Source: Bacillota bacterium (GTDB lineage: Bacteria; Bacillota; Clostridia; Oscillospirales; Oscillospiraceae). Taken from it: 64,000 nucleotides of DNA. Shown one piece after another: positions 53,569 to 61,563 of the stretch (positions are counted from its first letter, which is position 1; the number at the start of each line of letters is the position of its first letter). A program made the translations under genes and the position numbers. Below the pieces are notes generated by a model. It searched no databases and was not told the origin of the DNA. It saw only the letters and a program-made list of their open reading frames with translations. The stretch spans positions 1-64,000 of the forward strand of contig JAEWKA010000002.1 of the NCBI GenBank assembly GCA_023386265.1. Direction: 5' to 3'.

Positions 53569-54635
53569 TATTGATCCTCCAATCCCGTTTTAATTACGGA
53601 ATTCAGCTCCGCGACAGGGAACTTTTTCAGGGAACAATTGCCGATGCCGCCCGGAATGACCAAAGTTATCTCGTCTCCAGCGCGTTTTTTATCCGAAAGC
53701 GCGGCGGCGGTTAGCTCCTCCGCCGAAAAATCAGTGCCAATGCTCAGCCCGTTTTTGATGAGAGCTTTTTCGATACGCGTAGCAATAGGAGCATTGCTGA
53801 GACCGAGCTTGTCCGCGGCGCGGGCGATAACGGCCATTCCTATTGCAACCGCGTGTCCGTGAGAGATGTTGTAGTTACTGCATTTTTCAATTGCGTGACC
53901 GACTGTGTGTCCGAGATTGAGCGTTTTGCGAAGTCCTGTTTCAAACTCGTCAACTTCCACGACACGGCCCTTAAAGGCTACGCAGGTTTCAATAACTTCC
54001 GTCAGAGACGACTTGACGTCCCCGTTTTCAAAAAGGGAAAACAGCTTCTCTCCTGACAGGATTCCGGTCTTAATCGCCTCCGCCGCACCATCGGCGAAAA
54101 CCTCATCGGGAAGACGCGCTATGCAGTCACTATCGCAGACGACAGCTTCAGGCTGAATAAACATTCCCGCCAGATTCTTGCCGGCTTTCAGGTCAACGCC
54201 TGTTTTTCCTCCGACCGATGAATCAACGGCCGCTAAAAAGGTGGTTGGAATCTGTACGTATCTTATTCCTCGAAGGTAGCATCCGGCGGCGAATCCGGCA
54301 ATGTCGCCCACAACACCTCCGCCCAGAGCGATCACGCAGTCTGTCCGGGTAAGGTGGTTTTCCGCGAGAAATTCAAGGATATTGGAAAGCGTTTCAATTG
54401 TTTTCGACTGTTCGCCTGCAGGAAAGGAAAAAGAGCTGACAGTAAAACCTGTGTTTCTGAGACTCTCCGCTACGGTTTCGAGGAAAAGCTTTTCAACGGT
54501 CGAGTCCGTTATAATGGCGGAACGGCAGGGCTTGACGGCTTCCCCAATAATGTCGCCGCAGGAGCCGAGAAGGTTTTTTCCTATAAAAACGTCATAGCCT
54601 TTTCCTGCGCCGATACGAACAGTTTTAATTTCCAC
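53568..54635 (-). CDS. aroB: 3-Dehydroquinate synthase
   Basis: Cyclises DAHP to 3-dehydroquinate using NAD and a divalent metal. The 355-residue protein has FPAGEQSKTIETL, ALGGGVVGDIAGFAAG, QIPTTFLAAVDSSVGGKTGV and the metal-binding LNLGHTVGHAIE with the second His in SHGHAVAIGM. It starts 1 base after the tyrA stop and overlaps aroA by one base. Confidence 0.97.
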   Translation of the reverse strand: MEIKTVRIGAGKGYDVFIGKNLLGSCGDIIGEAVKPCRSAIITDSTVEKLFLETVAESLRNTGFTVSSFSFPAGEQSKTIETLSNILEFLAENHLTRTDCVIALGGGVVGDIAGFAAGCYLRGIRYVQIPTTFLAAVDSSVGGKTGVDLKAGKNLAGMFIQPEAVVCDSDCIARLPDEVFADGAAEAIKTGILSGEKLFSLFENGDVKSSLTEVIETCVAFKGRVVEVDEFETGLRKTLNLGHTVGHAIEKCSNYNISHGHAVAIGMAVIARAADKLGLSNAPIATRIEKALIKNGLSIGTDFSAEELTAAALSDKKRAGDEITLVIPGGIGNCSLKKFPVAELNSVIKTGLEDQ

Positions 54636-54636
54636 G

Positions 54637-55473
54637 CTAATTACCTCCTGAGGCGGTTTTCTTTTCCCTGCCGTCCTTCAAAAGTTGGCAGAGTTTTTCG
54701 GCGTCATCTTTTCGCAGAGCTTCAAGATACTCATTCAAATGGCTGATTAGAATATCAAGCTGATCTGTAAGATAGTCAGAGTTCGTCATCATAAGCTCCG
54801 TCCACATGTCTTCGTCTAGACGGGCAACACGAGTCATATCATTGAAGCTGCCCGCAGAAAAGCCTCTCCTTAACTGAGCGTCCGGTGATCTGATATAAGC
54901 GCTGGAGGTCAGATGAGCCAGCTGAGAGGTATAAGCGATTACCCTGTCATGCTCGTCGGGCGTTGTAAAGGTAAGCCCTGAAAAACCGATATCGGTGAAA
55001 AAAGTTTTAAGCTTTTCCAACATCTTCATGTCGGTCTTTTCGTCGGGAGTCAATATCATCGGCGCGCCTGAAAAAAGGTCGTCGGAAGAGTTGACAAAGC
55101 CTCCGCGCTCCTTGCCCGCCATAGGATGCCCGCCGATATAAGAAAACCCGAACCGTTGGGCGAGAGGCTTAAGCTCTGCACAAACTGCACGTTTTATTCC
55201 GCACATATCCACAAGAATAGCTTGTGGAGAAATACTTAAACCGTGTTCTTTGACCCAATCTATTGTTGACTGCGGACGAATAGCCGCGAGTATAAGGTCG
55301 CAGTCACCGAGATTTTCGTCAGTCAGCAGCTCGTCAATCGCACCGCAGAGCCTTGCAAACATGATTGTTTCAGGATTGAGGTCAGTGGCGTAAACGGTGT
55401 ACTGAGTTCGGGCCTTTATGCTTTTGGCAAGCGAGCCGCCTATCAGTCCGAGCCCAATGATGCCGATTTTCAT
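54637..55473 (-). CDS. tyrA: Prephenate dehydrogenase
   Basis: Oxidatively decarboxylates prephenate to 4-hydroxyphenylpyruvate, the tyrosine precursor. The 278-residue NAD-dependent enzyme has GLGLIGGSLAKSI as nucleotide-binding loop, IGGHPMAGKERGGF and FNDMTRVARLDEDMWTELM, the prephenate-binding parts. No ACT domain is present, unlike longer homologues, so tyrosine feedback may act elsewhere. It begins 2 bases after the aroF stop. Confidence 0.95.
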   Translation of the reverse strand: MKIGIIGLGLIGGSLAKSIKARTQYTVYATDLNPETIMFARLCGAIDELLTDENLGDCDLILAAIRPQSTIDWVKEHGLSISPQAILVDMCGIKRAVCAELKPLAQRFGFSYIGGHPMAGKERGGFVNSSDDLFSGAPMILTPDEKTDMKMLEKLKTFFTDIGFSGLTFTTPDEHDRVIAYTSQLAHLTSSAYIRSPDAQLRRGFSAGSFNDMTRVARLDEDMWTELMMTNSDYLTDQLDILISHLNEYLEALRKDDAEKLCQLLKDGREKKTASGGN

Positions 55474-55475
55474 GA

Positions 55476-56489
55476 CTAATCCTCCTGCGTTTTGATGAAT
55501 TGATGCAGAGCAAAGAGCCTTTTTGCCAGTTTGTCAAAGGCTTCCGGTCTAAGCGATTGCTTGCCGTCGCAAAGCGCATGTTCGGGATCGTTATGAACTT
55601 CAATAATAAGCCCGTCAACACCGCAGGCTACAGCCGCGTTCGAAAGTGGTGCCACGAGAGCCGCGTCGCCCGCGGAATGACTCGGATCGACTACAATTGG
55701 AAGGTGCGTGAGTCGGCGAAGAACAGGAATTGCTGAAATATCGAGCGTGTTGCGGGTGTAAGTCTCAAACGTCCGGATTCCGCGTTCGCAGAGAATAACG
55801 TTCGAGTTGCCGCCGGCCATGACATACTCGGCACTCATGAGCCACTCCTCATAGGTGGTGGACATTCCGCGCTTGATCATTACTGGCTTATCCTGCGTAC
55901 CCAGAACCTTCAGAAGGTTAAAATTCTGAATATTTCGAGCTCCGACCTGAATAACGTCCACATCGTCGAATAAGGTGAGTTGCGAAATGTCCATAATTTC
56001 CGTAACTATTGGAAGACCTGTCTCCTTCTTTGCGAGAGAGAGGAGGCGAAGACCGTCATCTCCAAGGCCCTGAAAGGCATATGGTGAGGTTCTGGGCTTG
56101 AATGCGCCGCCACGCAGCATTGTCGCGCCGCTGGCTTTAACCGCCTTTGCGACGGCAACGATCTGCTCCTCCGTCTCGACCGAGCAGGGACCTGCCATGA
56201 GTGTCAGATTACCGCCGCCGATTAAAGTGTTTCCGACGGTTATAACGGTATCGTTCGGATGAAATTTCCGATTTGCATTCTTGTAAGGTTCTTGTACTCG
56301 TTTAACGTTATCAACGATATCAAGGGCGGAAATAAGGTCCGTATCAAGGGTGGACGTGTCGCCTACAAGCCCGAGAATGATTCGGGAAGTCCCCTCGGAG
56401 ATGTGCACCTGCATCCCTTTATCCTCAAGCCATAACAACAGGCTTTCCAGCTGGCTTTTCTTCGGTTTTTCTTTCAGTACTATAATCAT
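55476..56489 (-). CDS. aroF: 3-Deoxy-7-phosphoheptulonate synthase (type I beta, with regulatory N-domain)
   Basis: First enzyme of the shikimate pathway, joining PEP and erythrose-4-phosphate. Of 337 residues, the first 80 form a ferredoxin-like regulatory domain (MQVHISEGTSRIILGLVG), as in the Thermotoga-type enzyme that is inhibited by Tyr or Phe. The barrel shows LMAGPCSVETEEQI, LRGGAFKPRTSPYAFQGLG and VVDPSHSAG, carrying PEP and metal ligands. GGGGA precedes the ATG. It is the first gene of the eight-gene operon and is preceded by a leader peptide and hairpins suggesting attenuation. Confidence 0.96.
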   Translation of the reverse strand: MIIVLKEKPKKSQLESLLLWLEDKGMQVHISEGTSRIILGLVGDTSTLDTDLISALDIVDNVKRVQEPYKNANRKFHPNDTVITVGNTLIGGGNLTLMAGPCSVETEEQIVAVAKAVKASGATMLRGGAFKPRTSPYAFQGLGDDGLRLLSLAKKETGLPIVTEIMDISQLTLFDDVDVIQVGARNIQNFNLLKVLGTQDKPVMIKRGMSTTYEEWLMSAEYVMAGGNSNVILCERGIRTFETYTRNTLDISAIPVLRRLTHLPIVVDPSHSAGDAALVAPLSNAAVACGVDGLIIEVHNDPEHALCDGKQSLRPEAFDKLAKRLFALHQFIKTQED

Positions 56490-56524
56490 TTCAATTATCC
56501 CCTTCTGAATTAAGTCCGGAATGC

Positions 56525-56554
56525 AAAAGGCCCGCAGTCGGCTTGACTGCGGGC
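56525..56554 (-). terminator. Leader terminator (attenuator) of the aromatic operon
   Basis: GCCCGCAGTC pairs perfectly with its complement (56530-56539 and 56545-56554) around a 5-nt loop, and on the minus strand is followed by CTTTTGC. It stands between the leader peptide and the aroF start, so it must be read through for expression of the operon. Confidence 0.75.
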
Positions 56555-56582
56555 TTCAACACAATGAATTGGAATTAGGCTT

Positions 56583-56687
56583 TCATTGCAAATCGCACGT
56601 TTTTGTCAAACCGAAATAAGCTTTACCAAAAAAATAATAGGTAAAGCTAAAGAAACGATATTCAGCTGTGTGAATAGTGTTCGACAT
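56583..56687 (-). CDS. Phe/Tyr-rich leader peptide
   Basis: A 34-codon frame with GGAGT 7 bases upstream of the ATG. Its centre reads RFFSFTYYFFGKAYFG: ten of sixteen residues are Phe or Tyr. It ends 29 bases before the leader terminator and just upstream of aroF, whose operon makes Phe and Tyr. Peptides of this kind (for example pheL) stall the ribosome when charged tRNA is scarce and so control transcription. The frame is also open upstream, so a longer product is possible. There is no T-box motif. The assignment is from composition and position only. Confidence 0.6.
   Translation of the reverse strand: MSNTIHTAEYRFFSFTYYFFGKAYFGLTKTCDLQ
56619..56648 (-). promoter_or_regulatory. Hairpin within the leader-peptide coding region
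   Basis: AGCTTTACC (56619-56627) pairs perfectly with 56640-56648. On the transcript this hairpin is formed by the very codons for the Tyr-Tyr-Phe-Phe run, so a stalled ribosome would open it. Confidence 0.6.
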
Positions 56688-56803
56688 AAATGTACTCCAT
56701 TTTGAATAAAAGCGCAAATTGTTTTTATTAACATACCATGAAACAAAGAATAAAGAAAGTGGAGAATAATACAAACTTCCGAGGATAGTCTGCACAGAAC
56801 TTG

Positions 56804-56819
56804 TGCAGATATATCTGCA
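56804..56819. promoter_or_regulatory. 16-bp perfect palindrome upstream of the aromatic operon leader
   Basis: TGCAGATATATCTGCA is self-complementary, and TGCACA/TGTGCA overlaps it on the left side (56791-56807). It lies about 30 bases upstream of a candidate -35 box and could be an operator or alternative RNA structure. Confidence 0.45.
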
Positions 56820-57005
56820 AGGACATCCTTCTACAGCAGTCAACCGATGCAGCGGTAAAAAATTCATTTTGAAACGACCTCAAATTTCATAATTGTGTTG
56901 TAATCTTTTTATACCATAGTATTAATTACTTATGGGCTAATAATCACAAATAGGAACAAGTATACAAATATAATCTGCGGTCGTTTCGGTTAGGGAGGAT
57001 AAGCG

Positions 57006-58250
57006 ATGAAAAACGCTAGATTTACTTTAAAATTCACGCTATTAATAGTGACGCTTTTGCTGGTAGCTATATTGGCGGTTGTTATGTTCGTTATATACAA
57101 CAAGCAAATTTCATCGAAAATATTTATGTTTCTTATAGGTTTTAGTGTGATAACTGTTTTAGCGGGTGCTTATGGAGTGTTTCTTGTGCGGTCCCTGGGT
57201 AGCAATCTAAAGCATATTACTGAAATGAACAGGAGACTTGTCTCCGGAGATTTTTCGGTCAGCGTTGACGAAAAACGCAAGACAAAGGATGAGCTGGGGC
57301 AGCTCTGGACCGCAACGGACAGCGTTGTAACGCGTCTTCGAGGATATTCCTACTACATATCGGAAGTTGTTGAGGTTCTTACCACCATGACTAACGGAAA
57401 AATGTGGATTCAACTGAAGCAAGACTTTGACGGTGAGTTTGAAGTGCTCAAACAGACACTTTTCCACTTTTCCGACACTATCAATGCTACGCTGACGGTT
57501 ATTGCCAATACCGCAAATCAGGTGGATAATGGCGCCAGTGTTATCGCATCCTCAGCACAGACGCTTGCGCAGGGCGCGACTGAGCAGGCAAGCAGCGTAC
57601 AGGAGCTTTCCGCCTCCATTGCGGAGGTTTCACAACGCATAAAACAAAATGCCGAGGGCGCGGAGAAGGCAAAGATACTGTCCGAAGAAGCCGAAATAAT
57701 TATGCACGGCAGCGTTACTGATATGGAGTTTGCCCGTCAGGCTATGGATGAAATTTCCGCGACGTCCAAGAATATAAGCAAGGTTATCAAGGTTATCGAC
57801 GATATTGCATTTCAGACCAACATACTCGCGCTTAACGCAGCGGTTGAGGCGGCAAGAGCGGGAGTTGCCGGCAAGGGATTTGCCGTTGTCGCAGATGAGG
57901 TCCGCAATCTGTCACAAAAATCCGCCGAAGCTGCGAAAAATACCGCGGCTCTCATTGAAAGCTCCCTTGAAGCTGTTGAAAAAGGAACTGCGCTTGTAAA
58001 CAAGACTAGCATAGGATTTTCCGAACTTGCCGCAAGATCCGCAGAGGTCGGCAAACTTGTCGAAGACATATCCGATCAGGCCAAAGAACAATCTGCCGCA
58101 ATTTCGCAAATTTCAATTGGAGTAGAACAGGTTTCGTCTGTCGTTTCGATGAACTCTGCGGCTGCGGAAGAAAATGCCGCGGCCAGTGAAGAACTGCTGG
58201 GTCAGGCAGAGAGCCTGAAAAATGCAGTTTCTCATTTTGAACTCTTCTAA
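57006..58250 (+). CDS. Methyl-accepting chemotaxis protein lacking the external sensor domain
   Basis: A 414-residue relative of the receptor at 20591-22297. Two membrane helices (TLLIVTLLLVAILAVVMFVI and IFMFLIGFSVITVLAGAYGV) are separated by only about ten residues, whereas the paralogue has about 150 residues there. HAMP (NLKHITEMNRRLVSGDF) and the full signalling helix hairpin, with IDDIAFQTNILALNAAVEAA, are intact. It may sense membrane state or internal signals, or act as a helper in the receptor array. GGGAGG precedes the ATG. It is followed by a strong terminator. Confidence 0.93.
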   Translation: MKNARFTLKFTLLIVTLLLVAILAVVMFVIYNKQISSKIFMFLIGFSVITVLAGAYGVFLVRSLGSNLKHITEMNRRLVSGDFSVSVDEKRKTKDELGQLWTATDSVVTRLRGYSYYISEVVEVLTTMTNGKMWIQLKQDFDGEFEVLKQTLFHFSDTINATLTVIANTANQVDNGASVIASSAQTLAQGATEQASSVQELSASIAEVSQRIKQNAEGAEKAKILSEEAEIIMHGSVTDMEFARQAMDEISATSKNISKVIKVIDDIAFQTNILALNAAVEAARAGVAGKGFAVVADEVRNLSQKSAEAAKNTAALIESSLEAVEKGTALVNKTSIGFSELAARSAEVGKLVEDISDQAKEQSAAISQISIGVEQVSSVVSMNSAAAEENAAASEELLGQAESLKNAVSHFELF

Positions 58251-58251
58251 A

Positions 58252-58298
58252 AAAAGAAGCAGCCCTGTAGTTTTAATGACTACAGGGCTGCTTCTTTT
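58252..58298 (+). terminator. Strong intrinsic terminator of the chemoreceptor gene
   Basis: A 20-bp perfect stem (arms 58252-58271 and 58279-58298) with a 7-nt loop; the right arm ends in TTCTTTT. Being symmetric with A and T tails, it may also terminate the leftward hypA-like gene 70 bases away. Confidence 0.93.
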
Positions 58299-58367
58299 GA
58301 AAACTAAACAATACAGCTAGTTAAGCCTTTTGGTTTAACAAAGACTCCCATCTATCGGAGCTCGCGT

Positions 58368-58709
58368 TCAGCAAGCCAAAATTTCCTTTATGTTAAACGC
58401 TTCTCCGCTTATCACCGAAAAATCCTTTGCTCCGCATTCCGGACATACTCCGTTTACAGGCAGTAATTGGTACATGTGTGAGCAGGAATTGCATCTTCCC
58501 AAGCCGGGAATTACTTCGATTTCCAGTTTGGTATTCTCGAACATTGTCCCATCCACTGCGGCAGGGAAGCATTCCTCCATGTATTTTGGAATCATGGAGG
58601 ACAACTCTCCAATCTCAAGCGTGACGCTCTGGACCTCGGTCAGCCCGTTCTCGACGACAAGTTCCTCTAGAGTACGAACTACCTCAAAGCAGACGGATAA
58701 CTCATGCAT
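58368..58709 (-). CDS. hypA: HypA-like nickel/zinc metallochaperone
   Basis: A 113-residue protein starting MHELSVCFEVV. In HypA the residues M1, H2 and E3 bind nickel for delivery to [NiFe] hydrogenase. A zinc site is formed by CNSC and CPEC in GRCNSCSHMYQLLPVNGVCP, spaced as in HypA. QSVTLEIGELSSMIPKYMEECF matches the central beta sheet. Its start lies 2 bases after the stop of the iron-sulfur flavoprotein gene, and it ends the operon. No hydrogenase structural or maturation gene is in the window, so it may serve another metalloenzyme or the flavoprotein itself. Confidence 0.85.
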   Translation of the reverse strand: MHELSVCFEVVRTLEELVVENGLTEVQSVTLEIGELSSMIPKYMEECFPAAVDGTMFENTKLEIEVIPGLGRCNSCSHMYQLLPVNGVCPECGAKDFSVISGEAFNIKEILAC

Positions 58710-58711
58710 AA

Positions 58712-61399
58712 TCAGTCCTCGTTTTTATTAAAGGCGTTTTTGAGATTCTTAACGGCGATTTTGCCTTTACGCTTAATCATAGTCTTTATAACGGCAGGCT
58801 TGACATGCTCAAACGAGATGCTCTCATTATTGTACTCTCTCTCCAGATGAATGGCGTCAAACTTGCACTTTGTCGTACACTGACCGCAGCCGATGCACTT
58901 GTACGGGTCGACCATTGCCATGCCGCAGCCGAGGCAGCGCTTCGTTTCATTAAGCATCTGCTCCTCTGTAAAGGTCATGCGATTATCACTGAATTTTTCA
59001 TCGACCGTTTTATGTGCCGCTTTCTGGCGAGGAATGTTGTCATATCCCTGCAAATCGAGATTTTCCTTGTCCAAGGACTTGTAGGCGCGGCGGTCGCGAC
59101 CGAACATCAGGCTTTGTCCCGGCTGCACAAAGCGGTGCAGGGAAATCGCAGCTTGCTTTCCGGCGGCAATCGCGTCAATAGCAAAGCGGGGGCCTGTATA
59201 GCAGTCGCCGCCGACAAAGACATCGGGCTCGGCGGACTGATAGGTAAAGTCGTCGCCCTTAATGGTCTGATTCGGATTAAACTCGCATTTGGAATCGCTG
59301 AGAAGTTTTCCCCATTCAATGGCTTGACCGACGGAAACCAGAACCGTACCGCAAGGCACAATTATTGTGACATTTTCGTCGTATAGGGGTGCAAAACGTC
59401 CGTTTTCATCCAGTACGCGCAGGCACTTCTTGAATTCAACTCCCGTTACCTTGCCATCATCGACAATAATACGTTTTGGACCATATGAATTGTTGATTTC
59501 AACCTTCTCGGCCAGAGCCTCCTCGATTTCTTCTTCAAGAGCCGGCATGGTGTCGCGGCTCTCCAAGCAGAACATCATGGTTTTTTTCGCACCGACGCGG
59601 GTGGCTGTACGAGCAACATCAATGGCAACGTTGCCGCCGCCGATAACGACTACGTCACCGCTCAGCTTGACATCTTTTCCGAGGTTAACGTCTCGCAGGA
59701 ACTCGATACCGCCAATGACGGACTCGTTGCCTTCGCCCTCAATATCGAGCTTCCTTGCCGCCTGTGCTCCTATTGCGATATAGAAGCCCTTGTAGCCATC
59801 CTGACGAAGAGCGTCAAGTGTAATATCCCTGCCGACTTCAACGCCGGTTCTAATTTCAACGCCCATCTCTTTAAGTATTTCTATTTCCGCATTAACAACG
59901 TCCTTTTGCAGGCGGAAAGCAGGAATTCCTAAGGCAAGCATACCGCCCGCTTTTTCCTCTTTTTCGAATACAGTGACGGTATATCCATCCAGCGCGAGAT
60001 AATAAGCGCAGGAAAGTCCGGCGGGTCCTGCCCCGATTACAGCGATTTTCTTGTCGCTGTAGTTATGGCGCTTCTTAGGAACGAAGCGCTGCTTTTCGTT
60101 CAAGTCCTTTTCGGCAATGAACTTCTTGATTTCATCGATTGCTATCGCTCCGTCAATTTCTCCGCGAGTACAAGCCGATTCGCACTTTCTCGGGCAGATT
60201 CGACCGCAGACGGCGGGGAAGGGATTCTCTTTCTTGATTAGCTCCAAAGCTTCGGTGTAGCGAGCTTCAGAGGCAAGCTTTATATAACCCTGAATTGCGA
60301 TATGTGCGGGGCATTCGGTCTTGCAGGGGGAGGTACCGGTTTCGTCAACGACGTTTTCACGGTTAATGCGGTAGTTTACATTGAAACGCTCGGGCGGCCA
60401 TTCCATATCGCGCTGATTTTCGGGAACTTTAATTTTTATCGGCTTTTTGGTGCATAGCTTTTCACCGAGCCTGACAGCGTTAGTGGGACAGTTTGCTACG
60501 CATTCTCCGCAAGCAACGCACTTGTCTTTGGTGACTTCGGCAAGGAAGTTGCTGCGCACCATGTCGGTGTTCTGATACATGTTCGCGATTCTCATAGCAA
60601 AGCAGGAACAGCCGCAGCAGTTGCAGATGGCATGTGTTTTTCCGTTTCCGTCAAAGTTCGGAATAGTGTGCATCAGCCCGTTTTCTTCCGCGCGCTTTAT
60701 TATTTCAAAAGCTTCCTCGCGGGTAATCTGGCGCCCACGTCCTGTGCGGATATAATATTCCGCCGCGTGGCCCATCTGAATGCACATATCCTCTTTCAAA
60801 TGTCCGCAGCCTTCGCCCATGACCTCGCGGGAAGTACGGCAGGAACAGTCGGATACAGTGAAAACTGTATTTTCGTTAAGATACTTAGACACCTCTTCAT
60901 AGGATGCGTGCCTTGACTCGCCTTGGATAGCTGTTTCGATTGGAATAACACGCATAACGCCAACGCCCATCGGAAAAATACCGACCGACCTCGGGCTGAT
61001 AATTCTTCCGTAATGTTCGAAGGCACGCCCGATTTGCGGATATTTCGCGACATTTTCCTTATTGTTAACCATCATTTCCATGATGCCCGGAACCCAAGTG
61101 TCATACCAATACTTGTCTGTGCCGTCAACGTTGTTGACAAAACAAACGCCTGCCTTAGCCAGCTCAAACGCCAGCTTTGCGGTTGTAGCTTCATCCTTGC
61201 CGGATAGCTTAGAAAGCTCGGCGACACTCTTCGGTTTCCTGAAATCCATGCATAGAGCGACCTCAGCCATCTCATTGCTGACTACTGGCTCCATTATGTA
61301 GTATCGCGGATCATCGGGGGTAATCGATCCTTTTTTTCCTACCTTAGTGCCCTGAACCTTGTTTGCAAATTCCAACACCTTTTGTTTTACTTCTGCCAT
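58712..61399 (-). CDS. Iron-sulfur flavoprotein oxidoreductase (paralogue of 17521-20211)
   Basis: An 895-residue protein with the same layout as its paralogue: N-terminal winged-helix-like part, Cys-rich SDCSCRTSRE and CNCCGCSC, ferredoxin CVACGECVANCP, GltD-type CKTECPAHI and CGRICPRKCESAC, FAD fold VIGAGPAGLSC, second fold VIGGGNVAIDVA and a C-terminal ferredoxin CLGCGMAMVDPYKCIGCGQC. The first cluster has an additional cysteine (CNCCGCSC against CNCMPGTC). It is expected to pass electrons between NAD(P)H and ferredoxin-type centres. It is first in an operon with the hypA-like gene. Its promoter and a FadR-type operator lie immediately upstream, and the divergent GntR regulator gene adjoins. 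The ATG at 61399 has GGGGAGA 6 bases upstream. Confidence 0.88.
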   Translation of the reverse strand: MAEVKQKVLEFANKVQGTKVGKKGSITPDDPRYYIMEPVVSNEMAEVALCMDFRKPKSVAELSKLSGKDEATTAKLAFELAKAGVCFVNNVDGTDKYWYDTWVPGIMEMMVNNKENVAKYPQIGRAFEHYGRIISPRSVGIFPMGVGVMRVIPIETAIQGESRHASYEEVSKYLNENTVFTVSDCSCRTSREVMGEGCGHLKEDMCIQMGHAAEYYIRTGRGRQITREEAFEIIKRAEENGLMHTIPNFDGNGKTHAICNCCGCSCFAMRIANMYQNTDMVRSNFLAEVTKDKCVACGECVANCPTNAVRLGEKLCTKKPIKIKVPENQRDMEWPPERFNVNYRINRENVVDETGTSPCKTECPAHIAIQGYIKLASEARYTEALELIKKENPFPAVCGRICPRKCESACTRGEIDGAIAIDEIKKFIAEKDLNEKQRFVPKKRHNYSDKKIAVIGAGPAGLSCAYYLALDGYTVTVFEKEEKAGGMLALGIPAFRLQKDVVNAEIEILKEMGVEIRTGVEVGRDITLDALRQDGYKGFYIAIGAQAARKLDIEGEGNESVIGGIEFLRDVNLGKDVKLSGDVVVIGGGNVAIDVARTATRVGAKKTMMFCLESRDTMPALEEEIEEALAEKVEINNSYGPKRIIVDDGKVTGVEFKKCLRVLDENGRFAPLYDENVTIIVPCGTVLVSVGQAIEWGKLLSDSKCEFNPNQTIKGDDFTYQSAEPDVFVGGDCYTGPRFAIDAIAAGKQAAISLHRFVQPGQSLMFGRDRRAYKSLDKENLDLQGYDNIPRQKAAHKTVDEKFSDNRMTFTEEQMLNETKRCLGCGMAMVDPYKCIGCGQCTTKCKFDAIHLEREYNNESISFEHVKPAVIKTMIKRKGKIAVKNLKNAFNKNED

Positions 61400-61426
61400 T
61401 TCAGTTCTCCCCTTATGTTTTACAAG

Positions 61427-61439
61427 CTGGTCCGACCAG
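61427..61439. promoter_or_regulatory. FadR-type operator 1
   Basis: CTGGTCCGACCAG is a 13-bp palindrome matching the TGGTnnnACCA recognition pattern of the FadR branch of GntR regulators. It sits just after the leftward -10 box, about where transcription of the flavoprotein operon would start. Confidence 0.8.
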
Positions 61440-61450
61440 AGATTGTTTAT

Positions 61451-61479
61451 ATAATAACATGAAAATATTCTTATATCAA
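61451..61479 (-). promoter_or_regulatory. Promoter of the flavoprotein-hypA operon
   Basis: On the minus strand TTGATA (61474-61479), 17 bases and TATTAT (61451-61456). The operator at 61427-61439 begins 12 bases downstream of the -10 box. Confidence 0.75.
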
Positions 61480-61490
61480 GCAATAATTTC

Positions 61491-61519
61491 TTGCTTAGCT
61501 ACAACAATTATGTTATAAT
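61491..61519 (+). promoter_or_regulatory. Promoter of the GntR regulator gene
   Basis: TTGCTT (61491-61496), 17 bases and the consensus TATAAT (61514-61519). The second operator starts 14 bases downstream of the -10 box. Confidence 0.8.
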
Positions 61520-61532
61520 TTTATTGTGACCT

Positions 61533-61545
61533 TTGGTCCGACCAA
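61533..61545. promoter_or_regulatory. FadR-type operator 2
   Basis: TTGGTCCGACCAA, sharing the 11-bp core TGGTCCGACCA with operator 1. The centres of the two sites are 106 bp apart, about ten helical turns, so a looped repression complex is possible. Confidence 0.8.
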
Positions 61546-61563
61546 TGCGAAAGGAAGCTCTCG

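Larger units (their letters stand above)
56490..57005. other. Leader of the aromatic operon and divergent chemoreceptor promoter region
   Basis: About 500 bases. The left part carries the leader peptide and terminator of the aromatic operon. Candidate leftward promoter boxes are TTGTAT (56769-56774) and TATTCT (56747-56752), 16 bases apart. A perfect 16-bp palindrome lies at 56804-56819. The right part is the upstream region of the chemoreceptor gene. Confidence 0.5.

Noticed and set aside
56490..56900. T-box riboswitch in front of aroF
   Set aside because: No GGGTGGNACCGCG-type T-box sequence precedes the terminator.
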